NCBI GenBank assembly: GCA_947303805.1
Contig: CAMYZE010000009.1
Span: 1-64,000 of the forward strand
DNA from: an uncultured Clostridia bacterium
GTDB taxonomy: Bacteria; Bacillota; Clostridia; Lachnospirales; Lachnospiraceae
DNA length: 64,000 nucleotides
Direction of reading: 5' to 3'
How positions within the stretch are numbered: position 1 is the first letter of the stretch; each line of letters opens with the position of its first letter. Below, in pieces: positions 61,522-64,000 of this stretch. A program made the position numbers and the translations under genes. Under the pieces are notes generated by a model, which was not told the DNA's origin, did no database searches, and saw only the letters and a program-made list of their open reading frames with translations.

Positions 61522-64000
61522 ATGTCAATTTAGAAAGTTTTATCTGTGTTAATAGTTATATGTATGTTAATTACAAATATCAGTACATATAATTTTGTGT
61601 ATGCTAATAATTCCAGTGTGCAAGAAACAAGTGAAAGTGAATTTTTAGAGGGGAAAGAAGAATTGTTGATCGATGAAGATGAATCGGTTATAGAAGATGA
61701 AAATTCTGATGAAGAAATTGAAACGGTGGAAGATGATAAGGAAGCAGTAGAGGATAGTAAGACTGATAGTGACGAGTCCACTGAAGAGAAAAGCTCAACT
61801 GAAAAAACGGCCGAAGAAACAACGGAAGATGTAATTGAAGAAGCAACAAAAGATGCTATAGAGGATGTAATAAACAAAATAAGTGAAGAAACTACTGAAG
61901 AAGTAAAAGAAGATCAAGACGATATTACAATAGCATCACTATCAGAAATTGATGAAGAAGAAGAAGAGCTTGTTATAGATTTTAATAATAAGTTGCTGGG
62001 AGCTACTTTTCGTTTGAAATTTTTAACTGATAGTAGCTATGGTGGTAAAGCATATGTCATTAACGATGATATTCAAATTGAAGGAGAAACTTCATTTAGA
62101 AATAAAAATGTTGGTGATCAAATTACAGCACCTACTGTAACTATTTCAAATAGCGTAGAAAGAAGCAAGGGGCTTTCGTTTGCATATTGGTATCATCTTG
62201 GATTTGGTCATACAATTAATTCGGGAGCAAATTATACTTTGATTGATAATGATAGTAGTGGATACAATTTTGTTACATGGTTTACAGATAACAGAAAGTC
62301 TTTAACACTTGCACCACATTCAAGTGATATTTCAAATATTAATATAAACAATCCATCTGGTAGTGAGATAAATGGGTGGGTGATTAGTGATAATAAGGCT
62401 ATAAGAAAATCAAGAATTACTCAAGACTGGCTTAATGATATAATAAACAATTTAGGGTTTAGTGCAGGCTATGGCTATGACAAAATAGTTAATTCAAGTG
62501 GTGCCGAGGTAGATCCTTTAAGTTGGGATAGAAACAGTAATGTCACTTATTATATAAAAGCAAAAATGGTTGGAACAAGCGTTTCGTTTAATTTACAAGG
62601 TCATGGAAGCCCAATAGATAGTCAAGTAGTTAACACTGGAGATAAAGTTATAAAACCAGCAGACCCAACAGATGCTAATTTCACTTTTGCTGGGTGGTAC
62701 AAGGAGAGTACTTGTGAAAACGAATGGAATTTTGATACTGAGACTATCCAAGCTGGTCAAACAAGTGTCACAATATTTGCTAAGTGGGAAGAAAAATATA
62801 ATACTGTTAATTTTCATATGGGCAGTGGTGAAAGCATTTCAGTAGATAACCCATATAAAAGATATTATACACAAACATTCACGATACCAACACCGACAAA
62901 AACTGGATATGATTTTGAAGGTTGGTATGATAATAGTGGGCTAACTGGGACAAGCATTACTAGTATTTCAAATAATACAAATGCTATTATAGATTTATAT
63001 CCTAAATGGAATGAAAAATCTTATAATGTAAGTTTCAATCTTGACGGCGGAACATTGCCAGGTGGTGTTTCAAATCCAACAAGTAGAAAATATACTGACT
63101 CATATAATTTGCCAACACCTACTAAAACTGGATATACTTTTAAAAATTGGCACAAAAGTTCCATTACTGGAGAGGTAATTTCATCTATACCAGCAAACGC
63201 TACAGATGACATTTCAGTATATGCCGAGTGGGCAGCAAATCAGTACTCTATTTCTTATAATGAAAATGGTGGCATATATGTCGGAGGTTATAGCCCGGTA
63301 AGAAACAGATCATATGATGAGACAGTTACATTACCTACTTCAGCAAATATAAGTAAGGAATATTTTGTTCTAACTGGTTGGTATGACAATGATAGTTTTT
63401 CGGGTAGTCCAGTTACAACAATAGCTGCTAATTCGTTAGTTGGTGATAAAACTTATTTCGCAAAATGGGAAATAGACCCTGCATATGCTGGAACTCAAGT
63501 TAAGTTGATGTTTGATTCAAATGGTGGCGACGGAACAATGGCTGATATTCCATATACTTTCTATGATGAGGCAGAGGTGCCAGTTAATGGGTTTACAAAA
63601 ACTGGATATAGTTTTGTAAACTGGGTTGACCAAAATGGAATAGCAAGAATAGTCGGAAGTAAGATTAGAATGACAAGTGATGTGACATTGAAAGCAACTT
63701 GGGCACAAAATGCTGTTCCGAGATGGAATGGTGGAGGAAGTAGTGGTAGCAGTGGTGGTGGCGGCGGAGGAGGTGGCGGAGGAGGCGGAAGAAGTGCGGA
63801 TGCCAAAGTTGGACCACTTGGAGATCTAACAAGTTTGATTTCAAAAGCTAAAATAGTTAAGAATAAAGAACAGTATCGCTATGTTAATGTTGGAGCTAAG
63901 CAGTGGATTAAAAATCAAGACGGAACATATAGTCTTTTATTATTGGTGCCAAATGCTAAGATTGTGGGCTTGTGGATTGAAGATGTGATTAGAAGCGCAA
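61522..64000 (+). CDS. large acidic InlB-repeat surface protein, 3' partial, with TAG at codon 4
   Basis: The frame is open to the window end. ATG 61522 (GAGG nine bases upstream) gives MSI, then TAG at 61531, then KVLSVLIVICML and a signal peptide ending near VYA. The only later starts are GTG 61546 and ATG 61564, which lose the basic n-region. After the signal comes an acidic Glu/Asp/Thr stalk of ~120 residues, a ~200-residue region of unknown fold, then five Listeria-Bacteroides (InlB B/Flg_new) repeats at about 62581, 62803, 63022, 63241 and 63499. Each repeat has a GY...F.GWY or GYSFVNW core. A Ser/Gly linker with twelve Gly in a row precedes a C-terminal domain cut by the edge. It is probably an adhesin-like exported protein. 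Confidence 0.75.

Noticed and set aside
35767..61533. TAG reassigned to an amino acid throughout the organism
   Set aside because: Many intact conserved genes here (uvrC, polA, pncB, aspS) end naturally at TAG, and no suppressor tRNA was seen; the two in-frame TAGs are treated as local events.
61530..61877. Minus-strand Ser-rich frame over the acidic stalk
   Set aside because: It is the antisense of a Glu/Asp/Thr-rich coding region and has no start signals.
63561..63806. Minus-strand frame with polyproline
   Set aside because: It is the antisense of the Gly-rich hinge of the surface protein.

Overview
This 64-kb window is AT-rich, densely coded bacterial DNA. Gene order and protein families point to an anaerobic Gram-positive of the class Clostridia, most likely Lachnospiraceae or a close relative. 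The indicators are cysS-mrnC-rlmB, ispG-miaA, recA-recX, cdaA-cdaR, polA-coaE, a three-gene NlpC/P60, two-component and D,D-carboxypeptidase cluster, DUF4037, DUF6273 and YqeY proteins, lipoproteins and strong AGGAGG ribosome-binding sites. No rRNA, CRISPR array, prophage or IS transposase was seen. Species assignment is not possible from the sequence alone.

Layout. 1-5995: a 3D-domain wall protein (cut by the window edge), a HIT hydrolase, a class II aldolase relative, a DUF4037-TPR-TatD cluster, aroD and a lipoprotein. 6069-18601: a long plus-strand run of housekeeping genes (metG, TraX-like, yqeY, two acyltransferase-fold genes, ispF, cysS, mrnC, tRNA-Leu, rlmB, a DUF4015 lipoprotein, uvrC, ispG, miaA), many overlapping and translationally coupled. 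18732-20446: a strongly expressed Lys/Ala-rich histone-H1-like protein and an m5C rRNA methyltransferase. 20449-26334 (minus strand): an envelope operon of NlpC/P60 lipoprotein, response regulator, histidine kinase, D,D-carboxypeptidase and tRNA-Arg. 26450-32520: cdaA-cdaR (c-di-AMP), a polymerase-like membrane protein, lipoproteins and a small membrane protein. 32683-41612: a second-type type IIA topoisomerase pair (B and A subunits). Between the two subunits lie an SPFH protein, an NlaIII/IceA-like restriction-modification island and a CmpB-type membrane protein. 41612-56684: a transporter, an acyltransferase, upp, tRNA-Leu, polA, coaE, a YycJ-like gene, pncB, hisS, a stand-alone Fic enzyme, aspS and an RNA methyltransferase. 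56765-61470: a 5'-nucleotidase lipoprotein (minus), then recA, recX and a lone carbamate kinase. 61522-64000: a large acidic, InlB-type repeat surface protein that runs off the window.

Three themes stand out. First, five genes have a -10 box placed so that transcription should begin at or within a few bases of the start codon. Two more (rlmB and the zf-HC2 gene) would become almost leaderless when the tRNA just upstream is processed, so leaderless translation may be common here. Second, a small dispersed GTAGGGGCGAG...CGAGCCCG repeat lies at stop codons and before gene starts, and a degenerate two-unit copy appears to be built into the hisS reading frame. Third, the accessory island between the topoisomerase subunits carries a classic R-M pair, an extra permuted methyltransferase and a DpnD/PcfM-like gene broken by an in-frame TAG. 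A near-perfect 35-nt palindrome sits at its predicted transcription start. The terminal surface protein has a second early in-frame TAG.
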